A DNA stretch of 64,000 nucleotides from Muricea muricata. Lineage: Eukaryota; Cnidaria; Anthozoa; Malacalcyonacea; Plexauridae. Positions 11,960-24,136 of the stretch are shown here, piece by piece. How positions within the stretch are numbered: the first letter of the stretch is position 1; each line of letters starts with the position of its first letter. The stretch is taken from assembly GCA_963855995.1 (NCBI GenBank), contig OY979717.1, positions 17,277,460 to 17,341,459 of the forward strand. Reading direction: 5' to 3'. The position numbers and the translations under genes are program-made. The notes below the pieces were generated by a model, which was not told the origin of the DNA, ran no database searches, and was given only the letters and a program-made list of their open reading frames with translations.

Positions 11960-12396
11960 TTAAAGTGCCACTGCAACGAAAAAATTTTTGATCCAATTTT
12001 AAACACAACAGAACAACATTTCTAGATGATCCGACATAGTAAGTGCTACTCTGGTTTTGTTAAATGAATGAAGTCACCGAACAAAGATTACATTCACGAC
12101 CCAACGTTTCGACACTCCGGTCTAGTGTCTTCATCAGGGGTGGTCTGATGTTGAAACTCACGAGGAAATTTCTGCCTGCTATTTACAGAGATATTCACCA
12201 GTTGATAAATGTAATTTATTATTTGTGAGTAAATGACGTCAGAAACACCTCATTTGCATGTTTCAAAAAACCTTAATATCTCTAAAACGAAAGAAGATAT
12301 CGAGAAATTGAAAACGCCATTAAGGCTCGTATGGAAATGTTGTTCTGTTGTGTTTAAAATTGGATCAAAGATTTTTTTGGTGCAGTGGCGCTTTAA
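11960..12396. repeat. Inverted repeat with 64-bp arms
   Basis: The arms at 11960-12023 and 12333-12396 are inverted copies with a few mismatches, enclosing about 310 bp. The spacer contains a Penelope-type ribozyme-like motif at 12106-12137. Whether this is a foldback transposon or a chance rearrangement of a repeat is not clear. Confidence 0.65.
12106..12137 (-). ncRNA. Hammerhead-like motif (imperfect)
   Basis: On the minus strand, CTGATGA is followed by the 6-bp arms GACACT and AGTGTC around a short loop, then GAAAC. This is the order of a hammerhead core: CUGAUGA, stem II, GAAA. One extra A between CTGATGA and stem II breaks the canonical geometry, and I cannot identify a clear stem III. 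Penelope-like elements are known to carry hammerhead motifs, so this may be a relic of one. Activity is doubtful. Confidence 0.35.
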
Positions 12397-12402
12397 ACAA
12401 AA

Positions 12403-13311
12403 GCCGCGAAACAATCTGCCGGCGGCTGGTGGGGAACCAATCCAAGTTCCCCATCATTTACGGCATGTTGATGAAAGGAGGGCAATAGGCTCCTTCTTTC
12501 ATGAACGTGCCCGAAGGAAAGCCACCCATAAAAACCGCGATAAAAAACACTATCGCCAAAAAATTGTGAATCACACCATTCCAACAACCTCGATTTCTCA
12601 CCCCTCAAAATTGGGTAGTAGTAGTATCAGGAACTACCACGCTAAGAAAAGAATTTTTAACAAGTCAAGACAATTAATTTCAACAACTATAAAATGTTAC
12701 AAGCCAAACAACTAACAGCAAATTCGAAAGTTGTGTTAAACGGACAATTTCGCTTTACACAAATTACTTTGTACTTATATGCTAACATACAAATATTCCT
12801 CTATGAATTACTATAAACTTGTAGTACAGGAAGAACTAAGTACTAGACGTTACAACACTTGGTTATGAACACCTACTAATATTTCCTTGCTTACATACAA
12901 AATCATACCATATTATACCATATCATATACATACATAATTTATTATATATTACAGTTTGTTTATAGTAAAAAAGACTTTAGAGTAAATATTCAAGAAGTG
13001 TGTGAAAACCCCAAGTGAAACACAAGTGAAGTGTGGACTATGTGGATGTCTCGTTCGTTCTAGCAAGGTGCATGCAAGTCTTCGAGTTTTGTTCTGGGCG
13101 CAAAGGTTTCTCATTCGGAATTTTGGAACTGATTATTCCATTTACGTTTAGCAGTTTAGGTTCGCTGTCCTTTTTAAATGCGACACCAAACCACTAAACT
13201 TTAACAATAGTGATGTTTAATAGTTTAGAGTTTTCATTGAGTAACAAAACAACCAGTTTTACGAGTCCAAATGAAAACGAACACAATTTATGTTTTCAGG
13301 CCCATTTTAGC
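12403..13311. other. No gene recognised
   Basis: A plus-strand open frame covering 12233-12715 overlaps the inverted repeat and shows no known domain. The rest is AT-rich with no signal I can support. Confidence 0.3.
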
Positions 13312-13414
13312 CTAGACTTGCGCCAAGTCTCGCTCGAAAGGGTTTTGATAGGGTCTATATATTCAGCTTAGACGATATCAAAACCCTTTCGAGCGAGACT
13401 TGGAGTAAGTCTAG
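13312..13414. mobile_element. Short palindromic MITE
   Basis: This 103-bp element is nearly all inverted repeat, starting CTAGACTT and ending AAGTCTAG, with arms of about 40 bp. TTTTAGC occurs on both flanks (13305-13311, 13415-13421) as a 7-bp target duplication. The superfamily is not determined. Confidence 0.7.
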
Positions 13415-14287
13415 TTTTAGCCAAGATGAGTTAAGGAATATATCAAAAAATGATGTTCTTTTATTGGTTTCAGGCAGAAACCAACTTGGCTGAAACTCTA
13501 TGAAATGCATCGAAACACAATGTTTTTCACTCTTGACAGCTTAAAAATATATTAAAAACTGTCAAACACCAATTATGAGTGCACATATACCACGCACTAT
13601 CATGACTAAAGTCAAAAGTCCACTTGACCTTATTACAACTATTTCTGCGTTTAAAAACGTTCTCGATGTTTCCAAGGAATCAAGGCAATGCTCCCTTCTT
13701 CAGTAGTAGTGGGGATCCTATAATCTCATCCTGTACATAGTAAAAAAGTGTGTAAATTGTGTTGTTAAGTGAAGAGTGTACAAGTCTTAGAAAATAACAA
13801 AGATAGAGCAACTAATCTGTGATTACTCAAAGTTACGCACATTTTTGATGGAGACGGTCTTCAGAGATGAACGTCAAACTTGTATCTTGGGATTAGTATT
13901 TTGAATGACCATTCATCCTATGTAAAAAGAGGAACAAGATTTCAATTGAAACGTACAAAAAGTTATGCAAGAAAGTTTATCCAGGTACACAACATGAAGG
14001 CTTCTCTCCAAAACTTTGGAACTGCAATCTGAAAAAAAGATTCAAAAGAAGCTAAATTCATATTAAAGACAGTGTCAGCTATATTCAGTTTAACATCGTA
14101 TCTTGATAGAAGAGCAACTACAGCAAAATGAAGACCTGTTTAAGCTATACATACAGGTAAACTATATTACAAAAACAAGGTAAACTATATTACAAACACA
14201 AGGTAATTATTATTAGAAGTTAATTACAACGTTTAAAAAATGAAATGGAGTTTGTAGCCAGTGTCCCCCTATATTCATCTTTAATAC

Positions 14288-15890
14288 CTGAAAGAAATAA
14301 ATTCTGGAGAACTTTTAGTCAAGAGAATTGACGGTTTAAACGAGGGAAGGTTTCCAAATTAATCGCTTCAGGAGAAGCAGCCCACGTTCTGTAGTAAATG
14401 TAATATATTCCTGAAGAAGACTACACACAGGAAGGGAAAATATCTATTTATTCAATTTATGTCTATCGATAAATTAATATAGTTACAAGTAATCAAGGTT
14501 TGGCTCCAAGATTTGATTTCACCGGAGCATGGTTATATATATGAGCTTTTGCTTAATGAGATACTGTATATTGTTAAAATTATTTTACAATTTGTAAAAG
14601 AAAGATCTTTACATCAAATAAGTTGGTCACTTTAATAGCTAGTCGATATTTTGCCACTCGCATGGGCTCCTATATAGAAGAAATAAACTCTGGAGAACTT
14701 TTAAGTTAAGGGAATTGACGGTTTAATAGGGAAGTAACCCACGTTCTATAGTGCAAGTAATATATTCCTAAGAAAAACACACAGGACAGAAAAACAAGTT
14801 GCTTTATTCAATTTATGTCTACAGATAAATTAAGATAGTTACAGTAAATCACGATTTTACGGCTCCAAAGTTTTATATTTTGGAGCATAGGGTCTTAGAA
14901 TCAAATACAGTGTATATCTTAAAAATTATATACAATTTGTAAGAAAAATTTGAGATCAAATTTGATGTTTTAAATTAATAATCGATATTCGTCCACTCTT
15001 AACTTTATAGCACCTGCACGGCATAAATTCTGGAGAACTTTTAGTTAAGAAAATTGACGGTTTAACCGAGAGAAGCGTCTTAAATTAATCGCTTCAGGGA
15101 AAGCAACACACGTTCTATAGTACAAGTAATATATTCCAAAGAAGAAAAAACAGGATGGAAAAAATTAGTTGCTTTATTCAATTTTTGTCTATATATAAAT
15201 TAAGATAGTTACAGTAAATCAAGATTTACCGGCTTCAAGTTGATTATTTTGAAGCATGGTGCCTTCAATACAACGTATATTTTAAGAATTATTTACAATT
15301 TGTAAGAAAAACTTGAGATCAAATTTGATCTTTTAAATTAATAGTCGGTATTCGTTCTCTTACTTTAGCATCTTACAAGACAAATTCTGGAGAATTTTTA
15401 TTCAAGGGAATATACGGTTTAAACGAGGAAGCTTTCCAAATTAATCGCTTTAGGAAAAGCAACTCACGCTCTATATAGTACAAGTAATACATTCCTGAAG
15501 AAGAATACACAAGGACTGAAAAATAGTAGCTTTATTCAAATTAATATGTCTATAGTTCAATTATAGTTACTAAGATAGTTGCAATGAATGAAGATTTGGC
15601 TCCAAAATTTGATTTTTTGGAGCATAGTTATGGCTGCATGATATCTGCCTTAATCATACAGTTATATTTCAAGAATTATTTAGAATTTGTATAAAGGAAA
15701 TATTAAAATCAATCAGCTTATCTCTTAAAAATAAATAGTCGAAATTTTCCGCTCAACTTGAGCACCTAAGAAATAAGTTCTGGAGTTTCGTTAGCTCAGA
15801 CAATAAAGGAATGTTCTCAAATATTCATTTGAGAAAATCTGCAACATGCAACTGTGTTAGAAGAAAGACAAGAGACAACAATTTCGGCCA
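14288..15890. repeat. Tandem array of about 350-390 bp units
   Basis: At least four units, plus a partial fifth, repeat head to tail. The conserved start TTCTGGAGAACTTTTAG recurs near 14301, 14687, 15028 and 15385, with a diverged copy near 15778. Each full unit then holds a GACGGTTTAA segment, a GCAAC-CACGTTCTATAG segment, and TTTATTCAATTTATGTCTA. The units differ by many substitutions and small indels, so the array is old. No open frame is conserved between units. On the minus strand each unit carries AATAAA. Confidence 0.75.
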
Positions 15891-16140
15891 TTTTATTTTA
15901 AGAAACAAATTATCTATTTACATTGAGTGATAAAGTAATCAAAATCCAGAAGCGCTTCCAAGTGCCTCGTTAGTGCATACGCTAAGTATGTATCACGTGA
16001 AAGAAGACAGTAAGAAGAAGTAGTTACGCATCAGATCAAAAATACAAGACGCAGGAGTAAATTTAACTTTATTTTTTCCATACTTATTTACATTCAAGAT
16101 TGTCAGAAACGCTTCCAAGTGCCTCGTTTCAATGCACGTT
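15890..16140. repeat. Two-copy diverged direct repeat
   Basis: GCTTCCAAGTGCCTCGTT occurs near 15955 and near 16111, each preceded by a TTTATTT and TATTTACATT context. The two copies are about 155 bp apart. They sit directly next to the larger array but do not obviously share its unit. Confidence 0.5.
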
Positions 16141-19100
16141 TGTTCTTCTTGAATCTTTAATACTCGACGACTCCGCAATTATGGTACAATATTTGTTCTG
16201 TGATAATTTTGGAATGTTCGAAAATAAAATTCGACACAGATGGTGCCAAATTTTAAGTTTGTTTGCCTTTTGAGCTAAACATGTGTACATGTATGAGTTT
16301 GTGAAATTAAAATTTGACAAATATGCCAAATTTTCTAATGTCTTGCATTGACAATTTTTTACATATATGCGTTTTATTATTTGAAACAAAAATTCGACAA
16401 ATGTGTTGTCGAATTTTGTTAGCTTGTACGTCATGCAAAATCTGTGCTAAATACGCATCCTTAGCCGAAAGGGACCCCTAAATATCAACCTAACTTTATA
16501 ACGAAATTGTCTTTAGTTATATGCTTACAAAAATGTCTACACCGAACTTATAATTTTATCACATATCGATTTAGGTTTAAATATTGTTATGGTAATTATG
16601 TATATTTATCATTTAATTGTACGTTTCGCGACAAACGAAAGCAGGGCAACCCCCAATTTGTCAACCTATATTAAGACATTACGTATAAGCTACAGTAACT
16701 CATTTCCTGGTGATCTCCTACTTTGGCTCTGAAGGCATGCACTATAGCCGAACAAACGTTTTGCAGAACTGAGTAGTCTGATACTTAAGAACTTAACGGA
16801 ACCAGTAAGAACATTACTCTAGTTCAGTGTCTGCCACTGGCAGTAAAGCACTTCTCCCTTTGTCATGCGGGGGCCCAGGGACCCAGTGAAATTTACTGCC
16901 AGGGGGGGCACTCATTGGCCAGACGAAAATGACTAGCGGAAAACCTAAGCATGCACATTTGTGACCACCAGGACTACTCTAACCTTACGACGTCTTCTTA
17001 CTTGTGATGACGCTTCGACTTTAATCCCTCGTGTAAATATAAAGCCATTATAATCCATAATAAATAATCCATAATAATCCACAATATATAATCCATGATA
17101 ATCCATGATAATCCATATAGTAATCCATAATATATAATTCATATGTAAGTAAATCCATTTTAAAGTCCATTCATTCACAACTAAATCATAAAGTGAGTAA
17201 AATGAGTGCTTCATTTTTACAGCCTATGGGCAATGGCATTGTGCTTTAAATGCCCCCCCCCCCCAATTTCATGAGATAGAGCATAACTAGCAGCACAAAA
17301 TACAAATGTATAGCCAGACGTGAAGCCTAGGTCCATCCCACACACCCCACTCACCCCTTTGCAGGATTGCTGCTCCCTTTCCCTGAAAAACTAGCAATCT
17401 AACTCTAAATTATTTTCTTCCCCTCTCCTGCGAATTATTCTTGCCTTCCGCCCATAAATATGTAACCAGGGCATCGCTTTTCTGTTCAGCACTTTATAAT
17501 TTGTTTTTCTCTGAAACATCGACTCCCCCCCTTACCACTTCCGCTGCCCTGAAATTATCAACAAAGACAAAATGTAATACCTTCAATCGGTCCAATAGAA
17601 ATCATCAAGAAAGCAATTTTGCTATGCTCTTGAAGCGCACCCAGCTTAATACGATATCAAGTATTGCTGATAACAGCACATTAAGTGCACCAATACACTT
17701 AGTGTCTGTGAAAAAGAAGAGGAATTAGTTATCATTTTAGCAGGAATATTCCTCCCATCCCTAAAGCAAAGACAAAGTACAGCAAAGACGAAGTCAGAAA
17801 AATTACCTAAAATCTGCTCCACATATTCCATCAGGAAAGCAATTTTACTATGCTTTCGAAATGCACGAGGAACACTTGGCTGACATTGCCTTAGAAACTT
17901 TAGGATAATTCACTGGTGCATGTATGCCAGGACAGAGTCGGCTGATCAACACACGTTTTTGGTCACACCTGAGAGACTTGAATTTGCTACCTGAATGTCT
18001 CTTTTCTGATTGGCTGTGATGTTAACGGAGGATTCTCGTTGGCAGGAATGGTCCGCCCACGTTTAGGCTTGAGCAATACGACTACGTTTGAGCGACTTCG
18101 TTTGAGCGACTACGTTTGGGCGACTACGTTGGTCGGAATTTCGCACAGCTGAGCGTCTTACTTTCCATGCTGAATTAGATGGAACAAGAAAAATTATTCA
18201 TAGCTAATCTGGAAGGGCATGTTTATACCATTCAGGTACAATTCAATGACCTGATCTATAGCATGCAACCGTGAATAAAAAATAGAACAAAATTTTAAGG
18301 GAAGGAGAAGGTTTTGCGATCTAAAACATCCTAGTCAAGAACTGAAAATTTTAAAGTATGCATGGTAAATTCCTTCAGCTTTAATACACGAGTAATTAGT
18401 AATACCACATGAAAGCTTGAAGATACAATTTGATTAAATTTTGACTGTTTGCCAGTTTCAGAACGCGATTACGATCCATCTCAATCCTCGCTAAATTATA
18501 ACCATCCGCACTTTTGTACAAACTTGTTGTACTTGTTAATGATTTATTTTGTCCTTACAGCCATTCTTTTTCTATTTTGTGCAAAATTTCAAGCGTAGGA
18601 AATGTTCAAAATCGTCTTTGATATGTACTGCCTGAGCGAACGAAGGGACCTTAAAGTTGCGAATTACATTTTAGAACACCTCAATTTCTAGCAGCAGGCC
18701 GGTGGCAAGTACAAGCGAACATGTGGCTTAGCAAAATATTCGTCTCAACTGAATTTTAACCCAAGAAGCGAAAACGTTTTCAAGAAAACTCTGCATCGTG
18801 TTTTACTGTAGGAACAAATAAGCGGGAAATGTATTTAAAACGACAAACATAAGCATTGCAAGATTTCAAGATAGCAAACTTACCTTACGTGTAAAGCCCG
18901 AAAGTCGAACATATGATACACTTGAAAAATTTTGACCAATTTAATTTCCCGAGCGAGTTTCTATACCTAAGATACGACAAAACACCACGGTTAGTAAGTT
19001 GAGAGTTAGTTGAGAGTGTAACGAAGCTACAGGTCGAACAAAAGTAAGTACAAATACACGAGAACTTGAAAGGCGAAAGAGACTAAAAGTGGTTCGACCC

Positions 19101-20530
19101 GGTTCGGCGCAGAGTTGGCCACATTTAACTTTGTATCGCTCGAATATTCACAAACTTTATCGCTTAATGCACACACAATACCAAGATAAGCACAAACCTG
19201 GTAGCTTCTCAAAAGGTGCAACCAAAGCACTTGACTTTGTTTTCGTTGCAGAAAATGTTTCGCTCAGAACTTCTTCGTAATTTAGCTTTTAATCCACTCG
19301 TGCCAATGACGAGGACAAACTGTTTGGGGCGTTTGAAAAAGCAGTATATTTGAATCAGTCTCGCACGTGAGAAACTAATATCACATTCTTATTGGCTGCA
19401 CGATTCTTTGATTCTAATTGGTCGAGCTACAAATGGGATGAGTTTGATTGGCTAAAATGGTTCGAATTAGATTGGCTCGAATCCCCTTGGGAATTGAAGT
19501 TAGACGAGCAACAAAAGGAAACAAAAGTATGAATATTTAATAATCTTTCAATAATACTACGGCAAATAATGAGTTGGGCGTGTTTTGTACGTCGCATTTC
19601 CTTTGCGTCAAATGTTTGAACTGCATTTAATCTTTCAGTCTGCTATCGCCATGTTATCGCAGTATGATCGCAGACTATGGTTCAATGGTTGAAACACCAT
19701 AGAGAATAGAGGGGGCATCGCAGGATAAATTCAGTCAAACGAAAGGGGCAAATTGAAGCTAGCTGATGGGGGGCAAATTTAAGACTTGGATGTATGGTTG
19801 TGCGCCTATTGGCTGGTTATTGACATTTCACAACAAGAGATCGCGAAAGCTCGAGAAAAGTCTTTTCAGATTTTTTCGCACTCAAAGTTTTTTTATGTAA
19901 AAACAAAGGCAAAAATGTTAAAGATTAGTGCGGCATGGCCTTGAACATTTTGAATTTTGAGTTTTGAATACTGGATAAAGTTGGGTATGTTACTATGTTT
20001 AATATTGAGTATTTATGAGCGAAAATGCAATTTTTGTATTCAAAAAAACAGATGAACACGCTTAAAAAGTCTTTAAAGTTAAATAGATAGATCTTAAATA
20101 AATCGCAGTATTGTGGTCGTACACCTTGTTGCACAGCTCTAAAACAACTTTGATAACTGCCTGAAGGCAAAAAAGTTCAATTTGTGTCCAAATGTGAGAT
20201 ATTTTGGCAGATATTTTGCAAACCCTCACTGCGAAAAGTCGGTCAAAAACTGGTTGCTATGCGTTGCTAGAGAGAATCTAAGGTTGAAAAACTCTGATAT
20301 TTACTGTTTTCTGTACCTAAAATTCCAAAAACTAGAAAGCTAAAAACATCTTTTCCTAATATAGTCAGTATCTGTGTGCATACTGGTCATAAAAACAAGC
20401 AAAAATTGACAAAAACAGTATGCTTTCATCGCTATACATCCGGGACCTAAATTTGCCCCCATTAGATTTGTCCAATTTGTCCCGCGGTTCGTCCCGCAAC
20501 GCCGACTCTATCCTGTTATAATCTCTATGG
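16141..20530. other. Long non-coding stretch
   Basis: No gene is supported. It contains a TAATCCATAA-type microsatellite (about 17047-17155), a C11 run near 17251, and a short tandem repeat built on GACTACGTTTGAGC (about 18078-18140). A possible orphan splice donor lies at AAAAGTAAGT near 19041. Segments around 16870 and 17240 rich in G or C runs look like fragments of hAT MITE ends, but no pair with a target duplication was found. Confidence 0.35.
17047..17155. repeat. TAATCCATAA microsatellite
   Basis: Imperfect repeats of TAATCCATAA and TAATCCATGA run for about 110 bp. They cause the repetitive minus-strand open frame here, which is not a gene. Confidence 0.75.
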
Positions 20531-21262
20531 CACGTCCAGGCATCCCAGCGCACCTTACGTCATTGCATACATTATTATATAAATATCCTAAGGCTGGCAA
20601 CTCTTTCACCATATTAAACTAGCACACGTTAGAATTTCGCTTCAAAAAAAAATAACACAACTTACTGCAAAAAAACTAGACACAAATGACCTTGACTATC
20701 TCTTCTACATTTCTAAATAGTTTTTAGACAGAAACAAGATTTGGAAATACTTAAATTTGTTCAATAAAAAGTGTTTTTTTATCGAAATTTTCCGTGTAGA
20801 TAGGCGGAATGAAAATTGCCCTACAAACATCACTGTCGGAAACAACTTCGGCTATGAAAATCTAAGTTCCTATTGGCTGCTAATGAATTCGTCTTTTCTT
20901 TGGCGCTTCCGAGTTCTCATCAGCCAATAGCAGCTTAGCCGAAGTTATTCCCGATAGTGACGTTTGTTGGGCAATTTGCATCCCGCCTATATCTACAGGG
21001 AAAATTTTGATAAAAAAACACTTTTTATTGAACAAATTTAAGTATTTCCCAATCTTGTTTATGTGTAAAAACTATCTGAGAGTAAGAGATACTCAAGGTC
21101 ATTTGTATCTAGTTTTTTTGCAGTAAATTGTGTTACTTTTTTGTTTGAAGCGAAAGTCTAACGTGATGTTCCAGTTTAATATACTGAAAGAGTTGCCAGC
21201 CTTAGGATATTTATATAATAATGTTGCAATGAGGTAACGTGTGCTGGGATGCCTGTGCTCAC
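20530..21262. mobile_element. Foldback (snapback) element, copy 1
   Basis: This is almost entirely one imperfect palindrome: arms of over 300 bp meet at about 20900. Each arm runs from CAGGCATCCCAGC through TATATAAATATCCTAAGGCTGG to AGCCAATAG near the centre. A second family member is at about 35399-36051. It has no coding capacity, and I did not find a convincing target duplication. The transcript of either strand would fold into a long hairpin. Confidence 0.75.
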
Positions 21263-21956
21263 GTTGGTCAATTTCGCCTAAAGTTTTCAAAGTTTGTAGG
21301 TGGGCTTAAATTGATCCGGTCTATAAATTGAAAGGATTTGCGTTCACCTACTTTGTAAGCCGATCAATATTTCCAATTTTGCATCCAGTGAATTATTGGG
21401 ATTGTTAGTGTAATGGTCCGGGTTTGAATCATTTTGTACGCATTAAAAAACAATCCCAGTAAGTTATTGGAATTTTTAATTGTTGTCACCAATATACTTA
21501 TTGAATTACAACGCCCGGATCAGTTGTTGGGTTTCGTCAGTAAATTTTGTAGTCTGCATTTCGTACGGTTTCCGTTGACAATAGAAGTTCACTCCGCCAG
21601 AATGAATGACTGATAAATGAGTAAAATTTAAGGATGTAAGGAAAATGTCCAGCGTACGAGAAACTAACCTCGTAGCTAGGGAGTACTTGTTAACGTTTAA
21701 TACATTACCTGTATGGAGTACTTGTTTAAAACAAAAACTATTTAGGCCAATTTAGGCTCTGATACTCAGGGAATTACCTTTGTAGCAGGTAATTTTGCCG
21801 TCGTAATTTTCCTCTGTGTCCTAGATGATATTTCAATGTAATAAATCCGTATTTAGAGTTACGGTAAACATGAGCAATAATCCGTCACCCATTGCGGGCT
21901 CATAGTTTAATTACGCTTTTGGAAGGATCGACGTCCTTTATTAAATTAGCTGTATA
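21263..21956. other. No gene recognised
   Basis: AT-rich sequence without supported features. A short GGTCCGGGTTTGAATC segment near 21416 resembles a tRNA B box, but no matching A box or tRNA fold was seen. Confidence 0.3.
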
Positions 21957-22508
21957 TATAATTTGCGTGGTCATTTATGCAATCAGCGAAAAACATTTCC
22001 ATTTATTTAATACTTATCGTGTCTGTAGTGCCTCAGCAATAAAATTGTTCTTCGACATTAGATTTAAATAGTGATCTGTTTAGTTCAATGATATATATTG
22101 AACGTCATATAGCTGGGTCATTAAATTTGGAAATGTATGTTTGATCAGAATTTACATGGTCTTCTCCGAGTATAAGAGAAGGCTGATTTCAACACACATT
22201 TATCTTTCAAATGTTCTACTTACAAAAATATGGGATTTTAAAATTCGTAGCACCAGAAACCTACTGTATGCTCAAGTTGTGATCTTACCCATTTTTGTTA
22301 TTGTGATATTGCAAAAGACTCAATTGGATTTATTTAGAAATAAATTTGTGCATATAAATGTAATTACACTCAAAAGCAACTTCAAGATCTTCCTCGACAG
22401 AGTATGAGTAAATATTATTCGATGAAATGCGAACAAAAGCTCGCGAATGGCTTCGAATAACTTTGATTTAATCTAGCGTGTATATTTATAATAATTCTTA
22501 CCCCAGAC
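21957..22508. repeat. 550-bp direct repeat, left copy
   Basis: This matches 23574-24136 in the same orientation at a high level, with scattered substitutions and small indels, from TATAATTTGCGTGGTC to TATAATAATTC. The pair flanks a Penelope-like relic. They could be the pseudo-LTRs of that element or a local duplication. Confidence 0.85.
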
Positions 22509-22869
22509 AAAAACCTATGGGGTTTGTGACAAGGGCAATTAGGTTTGACCAAAAACTCGTTGACTTGAGACATTTTGCATTGGCCACTAGACTATATATG
22601 TTTGCTATCACGCGCTTGCCACTTAAATTGTTTAAGCGGGCTTTTCTCTAGCCTATAATTAATTCTAAAACATGAAAAGAATTCAGAGCAAGGGAATTAT
22701 CGTTCAGCTGCGTTGTTTATTTACCGCCACTTTGCCTTACCACCAGACCGCGTTGGCTATTACACTCGCCCTATTTTACCCGTTTTTAACAGAATGAGCT
22801 TTAAGAAATGGTTAAACAATATAAACCACTAAAAATCGTAGATGTGTCAATTAGACATAAATGAAAAGG

Positions 22870-23305
22870 GTGAGACGTTCTCTGACTAAAATATAATTAT
22901 TTGTTTACGAGCTTTCGGCCACCAGTCTGTAGCCCAGTTCAACGGGTATAGTTATAATGATTGCAGTAAACTGTGAAAGTGTGAAATGAAGCTAGATATG
23001 ACGTGTATACATGTGCACTGTGAAATACGATAAGGTGATACTATGTTTTCTTTATTAAGATTGTACATTGTCGAGGAAGCGGTTTTGAGTTGTTATCAGC
23101 ATTGCTGTGTTTGGCAGCTGTATGCCATGATTCTAGACTTTCTAGTGTTAGGCGACTACGGAAATTCCCTGTGTCAATGATTTTCGCGTTGCACGTTTTT
23201 CGATGTTTGAACCATTATTATGTTCCTTAACGTTTCTGATGTGTTCAGCCTTTCTTGTTTCCAGAGATCTGCCTGTTTCCCCTGAGTACAGGCAGATATT
23301 TTAAG
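22870..23305 (-). pseudogene. Penelope-like element relic, GIY-YIG endonuclease end
   Basis: Minus-strand translation near 23300-23220 reads YSGETGRSLETRKAEHI, and in another frame near 23190-23070 reads GNFRSRLTLESLESWHTAA followed by ADNNSKPLPRQ. These are the conserved C-terminal motifs of the Penelope-like reverse transcriptase/GIY-YIG endonuclease. A frameshift separates the two parts and the reverse transcriptase is missing. Downstream, at about 22918-22942, an inverted GGCCACCAG/CTGG-type hairpin followed by GAAAGC resembles the hammerhead region found at the ends of such elements. The relic cannot be functional. Confidence 0.75.
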
Positions 23306-23325
23306 AGAAGAAAAGCAAATGATCA

Positions 23326-23507
23326 CGCATGGCAATAGTGCCTACCTGGTCGTAATTCAACCACAATTAGTGCAACAGCAAAGCATGACGTATATAAATA
23401 CAAATCGGTGATACTATAGTACGACCGATTTGTATTTATATACGTCATGCTTTGCTGTTGCACTGATTGTGGTTGAATTACGACCAGGTAGGCACTATTG
23501 CCATGCG
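23326..23507. repeat. 180-bp near-perfect palindrome
   Basis: Two arms of about 85 bp read CGCATGGCAATAGTGCC inward to CACCGATTTGTATTTATA-type sequence, with only a few mismatches and a short spacer. The right arm plus the next 65 bp is repeated at about 25117-25272. Confidence 0.85.
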
Positions 23508-23573
23508 CACATGCATCTATATATAGGCTGCTGTTATTAACGTGCTGTGTAAGTTTTATCATAAACATCAAAA

Positions 23574-24136
23574 TATAATTTGCGTGGTCATTTATGCAAT
23601 CAGCGAAACACATTTCCATTTATTTAATACTTATCGTCTCTGTAGTGCTCCAGCAATAATGTTGTTCTTCGAAATTAGATTTAAATAGTGAACTGCTTTG
23701 TTCAATGATATATATATTGGACGCCTATAGCTAGGTCATTATATTTGGAAAAGTATGTTAGATCAGAATTTACAAGGTCTTCTCCGAGTATAAAAGAGAA
23801 GGCTGATTTCAACACACATTTATTTTTCAAATGTTTTATTACTCACAAAAATATAGGCTTTTAAAATTCGTAGCACCAGAAACCTACTATATGCTCAAGT
23901 TTTGACCTTACCCATTTTTGTTATTTGTGATATTGCAAAAGACTCAATTGGATTTATTTAGAAATAAATTTGTACATAATTTAAAAATGTAATTACACTC
24001 AAAAGCAACTTCAAGGTCTTCCTCGACAGAGTATGATTAAATATTATTCGATGAAATGCGAACAAAAGCTCGCGAATGGCTTCGAATAACTTTGATTTAA
24101 TCTAGCGTGTATATCTATAATAATTCCTAACGCAGT
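23574..24136. repeat. 550-bp direct repeat, right copy
   Basis: This is the partner of 21957-22508. The two copies keep the same order of landmarks, including GTCTTCTCCGAGTATAA and CAACTTCAAG-TCTTCCTCGACAG. Confidence 0.85.

Noticed and set aside
12233-12715. 160-aa open frame
   Set aside because: It starts within an inverted repeat arm region and shows no known domain; likely repeat-derived.
16945-17214. 89-aa minus-strand frame with repeated residues
   Set aside because: It is a translation of the TAATCCATAA microsatellite.
21410-21450. GGTCCGGGTTTGAATC, possible tRNA or SINE
   Set aside because: Only one box is present; no fold and no repeat copy in the window.
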